This document shows, one piece after another, positions 12,836-23,543 of a stretch of DNA of 64,000 bases. A program made the translations under genes and the position numbers. This DNA comes from Rotaria macrura (taxonomy: Eukaryota > Rotifera > Eurotatoria > Philodinida > Philodinidae): contig OENT01000147.1 in assembly GCA_900239685.1 (NCBI GenBank), positions 1 to 64,000 on the forward strand, given 5' to 3'. Numbering within the stretch: the stretch's first letter is position 1; the number at the start of each line of letters is the position of its first letter. The notes under the pieces are model-generated. The model had not been told where the DNA came from, made no database searches, and saw nothing but the letters and a program-made list of their open reading frames with translations.

Positions 12836-13923
12836 AAAACAAATTCGAATAGTTGTGCACGAATAATAAGAACTATGATCGAGAAAAAAAAACTTTCATT
12901 AAGAACACAGACGAATCGATGTATATGAAAAAGGTACAGGATCAATGCAACATTGATCATAGTAGCAAGTACACATGTATTTATCTAAGTCTTGTCTTAA
13001 TGAACATATATTCAATGAATTTTTATCTATTCGTACGATTAGTAGATCTTAAAAGAATGTCATTCAAACAAAAGACAAAAATGCATTGTTTGAGTTATTT
13101 ATCAAGCTAGTGAGTGGACCTCGCCATATAAAGAAAGATAGTGATAACAAGAACGAGAAAAAATTTGACTATTGGCGACACATATCCCTTAATACATTGT
13201 AGACTAACTTTGATATGCAAGCAATCTCTACAAACCAAGCGTAAGTAGAAATACGGATGTTGAAAAATCTGGTAACATAGTATATTACTGATTTTTCACA
13301 CAGCCATCGGTTCATTTCATTTCAGTTTCACATAATCCAATTAGACATTAGAATCCAGACCATAACTCAGTGCATCAGAATATGCCGATAAAAGAGTAAT
13401 TTCTAATGATGCATTTATTTTCGAGAACGTTTTCTATTGATGAGTAACGATCTCGATACGATATGAATTTCTGAAAAAAGACTCATCTTAATTCTTTTTT
13501 TGTTTCTTTGTAGATGCCTTTGAAGTCTATTATGATTTATGATAGTCTGCATCCAGGAATTGCACGATGAAATTCATTTGGCCTGAATTTTAAGTCACAG
13601 AAAAGTCTACTTATGAATATAGAATTACTTTAAGTTACTCTTAGGATTCAGAATCAACCATGATGTTTGATTAGAAATTGTTCTGTTCTTTCTTAAGTTC
13701 CGAAATTTTCTGCACAGAAGAAATCATATCCATAGTGTTGAAATGTTAAATGCTACCTGCTTTGTCGAGTTCAGAGTTAAGCAAGTCAAGATATGATCAA
13801 TGGCGAATATACTTACAGAAAGATAGCTACGTATCATCACCCTGTGACATTATACCAGACTGTTCATGTCAGACCATCTTTGATACAAGAATCTAAAACT
13901 CTGCACTAAAATTAATATCTCAA
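12836..13923. other. Non-coding spacer upstream of the PIP kinase gene
   Basis: Should contain the PIP kinase promoter at its left end. The longest frame (85 codons at 12853-13110) starts without a strong ATG context and gives no recognisable protein. No RNA gene seen. Confidence 0.5.
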
Positions 13924-15319
13924 CCCAGGTCCGAAACGTACGGTGGGAACCCGCCGGATCTCGTGTTATTCCGACGAATTCCGGAATCCGTTCCGGCTTA
14001 CTTCCCAGCTATTCCGGGCACCAGAGCGTATCCACGAATACGGTTCCTGTTTCCTATACGGGATCCGTCGACGGAAAACACCGTTTCCAAGCCCGGACCA
14101 CATACGGTCCAGATTGGAACGTTTCCGGACCGGATACCGATAACGGAAAAAGCAATTTTTCCATCTGGAGAGAACACGGCTCAGATCTGACCGTTTCCGC
14201 TAAGCTCACGAAAACTCATCTGGCCGTTTCCCAAACAGCGCTAAATACTCACAATTACTTAGTAAAGTCTCCGAACTTTGAAGCCAGTTCTTACTTCTTT
14301 TTTAAACAAGCCTAAAACAACACCAGAAGATACCCTGTGAACAAAAGCACTCTAGTAAAACATTATACATTTCACTCCAAAATTGTTTTTGTCACAAAAA
14401 TAGGAATTTTCAGTCCGAAGACCTAAAAATCAGATTTTTAGACTTTGGCAAACCGAAAACGATATGTGTAAGAACACCACAAATGTTAAACACCAGCGTT
14501 TTGAGACTTCCCTGAGTCTTCCATCAAGGTAAGTGACGCTTCTAAAGTCTCTAAATGACCTATCATTTCAAATTTTTTTCAAAAAAATTGGGATGCAAAT
14601 TAATGCACTGGAAACAATAACACTTTAAGTAACACATCAAAAATTTTCAAGCGAACCCATCAAAATACGGTAAGCTATCCAGGTCATGGACATTGTCCTT
14701 AAATTAAAGGATTTAGAAAAAAAATCCCAAAAAACACCTTTAAAGGTCTTTTTTGTAAAATGATGATTTGCGTATCTAGAAACGATATAAATGAGCATTT
14801 ATTTCGCTGGAAAGGCTTAGTATTTGATTCTCTACTGATCCCACGAAAAAAATCTGAAGAAATCCTTAAAATGAAGGATTTAGAAAAGAAATCCTAAAAA
14901 AGACCTTTAAAGATCTTTTTTTGTAAAATGATGATTTATGTATCAAGGAATGATATACATGAGAATTTAATATTCGATGTAATTTTTTTCAAGCGGAGGC
15001 CTGATTTCCAAAGCAGAAATAATTTGGTCGGAATACGCTGGATTCCGACTGTTTTCCGATGCTTCTTTACCGGATTATTGTATTTTCTGTTTGGATCCTA
15101 GCGGAACTTGCGATAGTTCCAGTAGGTTCCGGGCTGATCCGAGGTATTTCCTTGAAATTTCCGGTTTCCGGAACTCTCCGGAATACTGCTTTCATGTTCC
15201 GATGGTTTTTCCGGCCTGAAACGGGCGGAAATACACCGGAACCGGGAGGAAGAAGCCGGAAAATATCCCGTTTCCTGCGGGTTCCGGCCGGATCCGGTCT
15301 CTGGAACGAACGACCTGGG
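13924..15319. mobile_element. GC-rich TTCCGG element with short inverted ends
   Basis: About 1.4 kb whose two outer arms (13924-14190 and 15000-15319) are strikingly GC-rich against an AT-rich background. The arms are packed with variants of the palindromic hexamer TTCCGG/CCGGAA. The boundaries carry an 8-bp inverted repeat, CCCAGGTC at 13924-13931 and GACCTGGG at 15312-15319. The AT-rich centre holds a tandem duplication (see 14696-14970). This build (inverted ends, palindromic subterminal motifs, no long coding frame) is typical of a non-autonomous DNA transposon. I could not find a convincing target-site duplication, and open frames of up to 95 codons in the arms look like composition artefacts. 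Confidence 0.5.
14696..14970 (+). repeat. Two tandem copies of a ~108-bp block, 167-bp period
   Basis: The segment beginning TCCTTAAATTAAAGGATTT at 14696 recurs at 14863 with few changes, running in each copy through AAAGGTCTTTTTTGT-like and AAAATGATGATTT blocks to a ...ATGAG end. The offset is 167 bp. Each copy contains small palindromes (AAAGGTCTTT or AAAGATCTTT). It lies inside the TTCCGG element. Confidence 0.7.
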
Positions 15320-16974
15320 AAGGCTACGTTCAGTGTAGAATATTGATCTGATGATATTCTTAAACATAATCTTAAAGAATTTATTTTAAAGTAAAATTAT
15401 TGCGATATCCCATTAATTTCTGACGAACGTTTATTACAAAACTATGGATCCAAAAGAGATTAGACCAAACAAGCAAGTCCGATGAATATATTCTACAAAA
15501 ATAATCTGGGCTCGGATTCGACCTATCATTCCTAATATCTTGAAAAATCCTATTTTGCGTCCTTTTTTTCGATCAATTTTCCTATTTCACATAAATATTC
15601 ACGAGATTTGAATTTTTCCTGAGGGAAAATACGGGGATCTTTTCGGCACTACCCACCTCCCTCGGAAATCTCTTCTACAATAGTTGTTTAATGCAAGTAA
15701 AGCATATATATTTTTGGTGCGACTCGACGTACAATACTTGAATAATTTTGCTCAATTTTCCACTTTTTTCTTTGAAAATGATTGTATACTTCAGAAAACG
15801 AAATCCTATATAGGTATTCTTATAATTTCGGAAATTTGAAATCAGATGCCAGAAAATTATCACAATACTTATGTATAAGAATATGCGAGAAGTCATGTTC
15901 TCGTTCAGTTTAAAACAACTGACTGAATAGATTTCCTGTTGCATTTTTTTAAAAATAATTTTCATTTTGTAAAACTGCAAATTAGATATTAAATTTTTTC
16001 GTTTCATATTTGACAGAAAACTTTTCTTCGCATTCTTCGATCAACAATTATTTCGCTTCTCTTCGAAGTGCTTTTCATATAACGACATCTGCCGTTTCAA
16101 AATCATTTACTATTCGTTTAAAATATTACCTCGTATTGTAGAAAAAATAATATATTAAGAAAGCGTATACTTCAATAATGGGATCGAATTCTCTTTTCAA
16201 AGAAATTCGTCTATGTCGAACTGCAATCATTGCTGTTGGTTTAATATATACTTCTTTCTTTTGCTAGATATTAAATCGTTAAGCAATAGATTCCACCATC
16301 ACAATTTAATGCTTGCTTTTCAGTATTCTTCTCTTTGCTGCTCTCAGTAGTGTTTCTTTTCTTAAATGAAGCTTGCTCGTGAACTTTACAGTGACATAAA
16401 TATCGATAAACAAAGTGCTAATCATAAGAGTAATATAAAAGCAATCAAATCGTTTTTTTTCTAAAGCACAATCGCGCATATACTGCACTTTAGGTTTTTC
16501 ATATACTACCATCACATTTCAAACTTACCCTTATAACTAGATTTATTGATATTTTTCCTTTTCAAGCCGTCTCGTTCTTTTTTAAGCAGCTGATAACATA
16601 ATAATGCAGATTATTATATACGGCCGGTATTAAATACGTACTTTTTTTCATCCCTCCACTATCACCTGTTAAATAGCCCAACACATATAAAGTGTAAATC
16701 ATTTCGGTCTATAACTTGATTACAGTAAAGACAAACTGCACAGTCTTATGTGGTAGTTTAAGTTCTGAGTTACACATAATATGGGAAAGACAAAAGAGTG
16801 AGAAAACCTGGTAAAAACTTAACAGAACAGTTAATCAACACTTGCCAGATTTTTGACAAAAGATAGAGTCAAATCAAATTTTGGAATCATTTTATTCTTC
16901 TAATTGGCAAAAATTAGTGTCATAGAATATGTACTAAATTCTCTTGATCGATCGTCATTTGATTTTTCTTTTAG
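15320..16974. other. Non-coding region upstream of PI3K
   Basis: No convincing exon series. A minus-strand frame of 110 codons at 15675-16007 lacks domain-like features. The right boundary is the pyrimidine-rich TTTTTCTTTTAG at 16963-16974, directly abutting the proposed PI3K start codon. Confidence 0.5.
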
Positions 16975-19900
16975 ATGAATATGCTTGAAGATTTACCAAG
17001 TTATGACTATTACAGTGAGTCATCGTGACATCATTTTTTTTCTTGTTCTAAAGAAAAATGACAAATAACATAATTAACTATTAATGCATCAACTTAGTCT
17101 TGTTTCAATTTAAATTTTATGCTAACGCCTTACATCATTAGCTAAATTTTCTAAATACTTTGCTGTCAGATATGACTGTTTTAGTATAATAATGGGTTTT
17201 AAAATAACTAAAGCTTGTAATTCTAACATAGAACAAAATATCGAACTATCAATTGCTTTATTTTTTTGAAACTTGACAAACTATAGAAGATGGCTGCTAG
17301 AGCATAGTCGAAATCAGTTGATTATTTTGAGATTTTATCAACAATTAATAGTGCATGGTTTTGCTGAATCAACATGTGTAAAAATGACCATACCGATCGA
17401 TGCTTATGAGAAAAAGAGCGTTAAGTTCGAAAGCTGAAATCTCTAGGAAAAAGATGTCTCACCAATCGGATAGTCGCAACTTAATACTGTACGAAAAAAA
17501 ACAAGGAATTAATCATTCAAGAACAAATATCTTGTAGGAATTTTCCAAGCACGTATAAAATTTTTCTTTCATTTGAAACTTTTATCTTATACGGATTTTG
17601 ATATTAGATTTCAAAAATAATTTTTGCCTTTCGGTAGCATTACAGTAAATTCGAAATGTTGAACGTGACCATTCAATAACTATCTTTTTCACGGACATAA
17701 AATAAAGGTCTATATTCTATGAAATGAATCTTAATTTTCTACAAGTAAAAAATAGAACTGTAATCCATGCACAATGAAACCTGCACTCTCAAATACATAT
17801 GTATATGCAATCATTGGTACATTGTAGCTACTAGTAATTTCTTTCTCAGAAAGATATAATGCATTGACTTTATAAAATTGAGAAGCAGCGATCATCGATT
17901 TTCGGATAGTATCGTATAACAGTGTTATTATCTCTACGTCATCGATCAGGATTTGAATTCGTTCGATTTTTCAACTTAAATATGATAGTTTTGTTATATT
18001 GATTGTTTCAAAATGATGTTTTTACTATTTTATCAGTTCCATCGGAATGCTATATAAGTGCATTCGAAGATTCTCGTTCAACTATTTCTACATTGAAAAC
18101 TTTACCAACAATTGATGTTCTCTTACCAAATGGTTTTGTTGCATGCATCGACCGTGAGCAAAGTAAAACATTGGCTGATCTTCGTCAAGTATTACGCAAA
18201 CGTTACGCTGTTACATGGCCGTTCCATTTTCTTTCTATAACACATACATTTACCAATGATACAGGAGATTTACTCTTAGATGAACAACAATCATTTGATT
18301 CACTTGGTCTTGTTTATCCATTTGTACGTATTAGTGCAAAAGGTGAACTACCAACACCATTATGTAAATGGTTATCACCGATCGATCAATCCGACATGGG
18401 ATCTCTTACACAATTCATTGAAAATTTAGTTGAATGGCGTGATACAACGATTCCACAAGAAATTCTTCATGCACCACCATCAATATCTCAAACAATTTTA
18501 TCGAATATCGATTCATTTTTAATCTATGTTGAACGACGCGATTCATCCTATGTGTGTGATGAAACAACTACTTGTCAAGAATTACTTCGACGCATTCTCA
18601 CTGACGAGAATAAATCAAAATTAGAATATTTCAATGCATCAACTAAGCCCATGCTGAAGTTTTCTTATCGTAATGAATTTTTATTAGAGTCTGAACCGTA
18701 TCCATTACTACAGTATAGTTATATTCAAGAATGTTTACAGAAAAACATGCAAATAAATTTACAATTGATTTACACTGAAATACCAAAACGCAGTAAGAAA
18801 TCTTCACAAAATAATAACGAACCAGATATATTTCCATCGGCAAAAAAACAACCAATATCGAAAATATCAAATAAAGAAAATAATTCTAATCAACTATTAT
18901 TACCCATTCAACCAGCATCGTTATTATTCAAATTTACATTTCGTCTTCGACCATCACTGAATGCTAAACAAACATTATTTCAACTTCATTCAGGAATTTA
19001 CTATGGTCGTCGTTGTTTATTTTCTTTTGAACAAGTTACATGGAATAATACATGCATAGAAGAAATACGACAGAGTACAACATTACCTATGGCTAGTTTA
19101 TTACCTGGCACTTTACTATGTTTTTCATTAACGAGTAAACAATCAGAAATATATTTTCTTAATGTGAACTTATTTCGCTCAAGTAGTATTCTATTAAATG
19201 GTTCCTATGAATTTACATTTAATTCAGTTAATACAACACTGAATATACCAAACACAAAACACCTGTATCCAGATGGTTTCGTTGGTTCATCATTTAATGA
19301 ATCATCGAAATTAGATAACTATGAAATAAAGCTTACGTTCGATTCTCAACAGCATCGATTTTATTACAATGAAGAAATTGCAGAAAAACTTGTTCATATA
19401 AATAAGCCAACACCAGCAGCAGTAACTACAGCTAAACATCAACAAAATCATGAATCCAATGATGATGTTGCTAATGGAGAAGCTCTTAACTATCTGCTAG
19501 GTAGTCTCGATGATGAGGTATGAATTGTTCTCTACTATAGTATATATATATATATGAATGTAGTAGAGATGTACAGGGTAAGCTTGTCTCTTACCCTGTA
19601 CCGTGATAAAGGAATTTTTGTTTACCCTTGTCCTACCCTGTAGGTACTCTACCCTGATCCTACTCTACCGGGTAGGGTAGGGTAACCCTGTACATCTCTA
19701 TCATTTAGTCTAAGTATGTTTTTCGTATAGACACAATACATGGTACAAGAACCTGTTTGGCTCTCTGATTGTTCATTAGCACCTATCGATGCACTTCCTT
19801 GTATCCTTCATCACATTCTTGCTGATATTCGTCGTTCAATACTTTCCGGTAATACAGCTGCTAATAATAATATTACAACAATATATGACAAACTGTTTTC

Positions 19901-21918
19901 AATGTATAAACTAATCGATTTATGGCCACCGATGTCGTTTGAAATGTGTTTTTTTCTTCTCGATTGTACATTACCAGATGCACACATCCGTTCCTATGCT
20001 GTTTCGCAATTAGCACATTTGCCTAATCATTTGTTTCTTTTCTATTTACCACAAATAATTCAAGCTGCAATTCAATTTGAACATTATATCGATACGTCAT
20101 TAATACGTCTTATTCTTAAACGTGCATTATGTCATCGAGGAATAGGTCAAAAATTATTTTGGACATTAATAAATGATAATTCACGAAATGGTCGTGTTAT
20201 GTTTGAAATCTATAAAACATACTGTGGCTTAACAATAGCCAATGATTTACAAGCACAAGTAACATTAACATTCAAATTGAACACAATAAATCAACGAATA
20301 CGATCAACGAATTTAAAAGATGCATTAAACATGAGACAAGCTCTACTTACACGATTACGTGAACAAGATATAAATTCTTGGCGTTGTATATCCCCACTAG
20401 ATACAGGTTGTCTTCTTGGTTCATTATTAATTGATGAATGTCATGTATACGATTCATTTATGCGACCTTTTAAACTTGTTTGGGAGAATGCATTAAATCC
20501 CGAACATGAACGTTTCGAATTGATCTATAAAATTGGTGATGATCTACGACAAGATGTATTAACATTACAAGTATTTCGTTTATTTGATTCTATTTGGAAA
20601 AAGAATAGTATTAATAAAACACATGATGATTTATCTCAACTTCAAAATCTTCATATGACATTTTATGATGTTATGTGTACCAGTGACACAACAGGATTCA
20701 TTCGTATTGTACCTAATGCATATACAATTTTAAATATTTATCATAAGTTTAATACAACAACAACTATCAAACGAAATGTTATTTATGATTGGTTAGTCGG
20801 ACAAAACAACAATAGTTCCCAAAAGTAATAAATCTTACGATTTATAATTAACGATCGATAGTTTTGTTTTGTTTTTTTTTTCATCGAGAGTTCCACTGGG
20901 AAAAACAACACGTCGAACTAATACTATTGGAACAATGAATGATGCAATGGACACTAGTATGTCCAATCAAGTTCTAGTTAAATTTCGAAAATCATGTGCA
21001 GCATATTGTACTGCTGGTTTTGTTATGGGTCTTGGTAAGTCATCTTTCGAATATAATTGATATCGTTTCATATTTTACGTATGTAAAATTGTTTCGAACG
21101 TGATTCAATAAAATAATTAGAAATCAACCTCGAAAAAGTTCGATTGAAGTTATTCCTAGTCGAAAATTCTTGAGATATAGCAAAGCCAATCCGGGAAAAC
21201 AAAGACTTATTAGATTTTTAGTTTTTAACAAATGCATGATCTTCCATCACAGTTTTTATCAATAATAAGTCACATGAACAGGACATGAAATTCTTGTTTC
21301 TTTTTTTCGAATTGAGATCGCTTGCAAAATCTGTGCATAGTCAAATGCAATGTTTCATACGAAAATTATACTATCAACAAACTTTAATGAAAGCGGAAAA
21401 ATATTGCTAAATAATAAGTCACATTCGTTTATTTGTTTTACACAGGTGATCGTCATCCATCAAATATAATGTTAACACCTGATGGTCGTTTGTTTCATGT
21501 CGATTTTGGTCACATATTAGGTGATTATGTTAAATTTGGAAATATATTTCCACGTGAAACAACTAGTATTGTTCTTGTTGAACCATTTCTCTATGTCATA
21601 AACAATCGTTCACAAAATAATACAACTGATTATCGAGATTTTATACAAATGTGTTTACAAACATTTCGTCTGTTACGTGAACATGCTACATCATTATTTG
21701 GTTTACTTTATTTGATTATATATGCACGTTTACCGTTATTGAACAGTATATCAAATTTGAATTATCTACGTCAGTCTTTATTTTTAATTGGTGATAAGCC
21801 ATGCGAAACAAAATATGCAATAAAAGCATACAAAAGAAAAATTGAATCAGCCCAAAATGATACAAGACGATTCTTAGATTGGATTGCACATGCCTTTGTT
21901 CATAAACCACAACGATAA
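16975..21918 (+). CDS. PIK3C: Class I phosphoinositide 3-kinase catalytic subunit (p110-like)
   Basis: Lipid kinase of receptor signalling. Exons: 16975-17014, 18037-19517, 19731-20824, 20889-21034, 21446-21918, giving 1077 aa (p110 family about 1040-1100). The first exon (MNMLEDLPSYDYY) is inferred from a TTTTAG acceptor, a GTGAGT donor and a matching phase across a 1022-bp intron. Domains: adaptor-binding domain about 25-125 (IDVLLPNGF, TLADLRQVL), Ras-binding region about 190-285, C2 about 320-460 (FTFRLRP), helical domain about 510-690, kinase about 720-1077. Active-site elements are the ATP Lys774 in YKIGDDLRQD, catalytic loop DRHPSN (922-927) and DFG (940-942). The adaptor-binding domain indicates class I and a p85-type partner. 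The activation loop after DFG (HILGDYVKFGNIFPRETTS) has few basic residues compared with p110 paralogues. Intron 2 carries a MITE. The acceptor of exon 4 (ATCGAG) is weak. Confidence 0.92.
19566..19698. mobile_element. TA-flanked MITE in PI3K intron 2
   Basis: A 133-bp insertion with terminal inverted repeats GAGATGTACAGGGT (19566-19579) and ACCCTGTACATCTC (19685-19698), flanked on both sides by TA. Inside, variants of TACCCTGTA recur at least five times in both orientations. A TA target with perfect inverted ends is the pattern of Tc1/mariner-type non-autonomous elements. It fills most of the 213-bp intron and is non-coding. Because TA is only two bases, the superfamily assignment is tentative. 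Confidence 0.7.
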
Positions 21919-21933
21919 TGTCAGATGGTTGTC

Positions 21934-21939
21934 AATAAA
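21934..21939 (+). terminator. Polyadenylation signal AATAAA (PI3K)
   Basis: Canonical hexamer 16 bp after the PI3K stop codon. Confidence 0.5.
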
Positions 21940-23543
21940 ATGAATGCTTCTGTTTTTTTTCAATAATATATGTATAGAAATACTATCTCTAATAAAACAG
22001 TTATCATGTTTTGTTCTAATAATCAATTCTATTTTAAAATTATGAAATATTTCAAGTTCTATTTATCAGTAATAGCTACGTGAATTTCAATTGTTTTCTC
22101 TGATATTCATGCCATAGGACAATTTCAATTAAGTTTCATTGCAAACGATCGTCCGAATATTGATTGACTTTTATGTAATGCGCATTTAGAATGTCAACAC
22201 TGTTACATATGCCTTGGGTCATCGAAAACAAATTTTTCTCCCTCGATATTACTTTGAATCTTAGAATCTCTCTTGTCTATTACAGAAATAGGAGATTAGA
22301 GTCTAACGTAATTCTGAACGAGACAATTATATTTTCATCCTAGAAACAGTCTTCAATTAGATCACACTCCTTCACCCGATGACTATAATTAATAATACAA
22401 ATTTTTAGAAAGTATTCGACACGAACAAAGAATTTATTGTACGAAAACTTGTAAATCCAATGCTTAAAACTATACTGAATATAGTCTTTATTATGTTCGA
22501 TGAATCTTATTAAATCAATGCTTAATCTGCCAAAAGAGAAGTTCCAAAAGTAATTACTTAAATAATTAATCGTATTTATTTGTTTAAAAGAATCAAAGAA
22601 ATTCTTCTAGCTATCACTGCAAGTTTTCATGGAAAGTCTAATAGAATAAAATATCGAATTACGGATATTTTGATGAATAAAGTATGTTTTCTCGTTGAAG
22701 CATTCGAATCTTTATTTAGAACAAAAAGACAAACTTTCTTGCAGAACGTTGACGAACGTTATTGAGTCGATCTGTGATTACCATTCATCTCTTGCAAATG
22801 ATGCAATCGATCAACAAGAAACTTACACAAGACATCTACCTGAAGAAAAATACGAATTTCGAAGTATTTACTTTTCTGAAACACTCGAATTTTTAAAAGG
22901 AACTCATCAAACACTGAAATAACACGAGAAGTTTGCACCTATAATGTTAATCAACTACTTTTTCTGCAGCTATAATAATAGATCATTCTCATACTAGACT
23001 ATTCTCGCCGGATGTATGAAATCTAAAAATAAATCAAGATAACATTTCATACTCGGAATAAAATCGAATATTTTCAGTAAAATTGTTAGAGCATTACTGA
23101 AAAGAACAATTTTCATCGAGTGGAATAAAATATGTGCATCTGTTTTTTTAATATCAAATCTACAGTAGAAACTGGCGTGTATTCGTATTTTTTTAATAAT
23201 GTATCAAGTCGTAATAATGAAGGCAACAGTTCGAAGACTTCCAGAAGTAAACTTGACCAATAGAAAACAAATTATGATGAAATGATCTATTTTCGAAAAG
23301 AGTTCCTACATTTATTCATCATCGATATCGAACTTCTATTGACATACATTACCAATCCGATATAATCAACATAAAAAGACAACAGATCACGTCGTTCCAC
23401 GACAACATTAAATTTCATGTTTTTTTTAACACTCTTGATTAGCAAAAAAACCTGCAGTCACAAGTGAAATTTCCAACAAGCAAAAGAAAATAGTCGTTCA
23501 TGTTAAGCTTATGTACACTCATGGATTAAATGTATAAGTGCAT
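21940..23543. other. Intergenic region, no gene seen
   Basis: Convergent spacer between PI3K (+) and the MINDY-like gene (-). The longest frames are 61-75 codons and show no domain, splice-site series or codon pattern like neighbouring exons. Confidence 0.5.

Noticed and set aside
13943..14190. Plus-strand frames rich in Arg, Pro and Phe in the GC-rich arm
   Set aside because: Overlapping frames are open together because TTCCGG repeats lack stop codons; no domain is visible.
15059..15367. Two opposing 89-95 codon frames
   Set aside because: Same composition effect in the right arm of the TTCCGG element.
15500..15530. GGATTCGACC, resembling a reversed tRNA B box
   Set aside because: No matching A box or cloverleaf could be built around it.
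18003..18036. Start of the PI3K frame at 18003
   Set aside because: The frame there opens with TTG, not ATG, and TTTTATCAG at 18036 is a good acceptor that joins in phase to an ATG exon at 16975.
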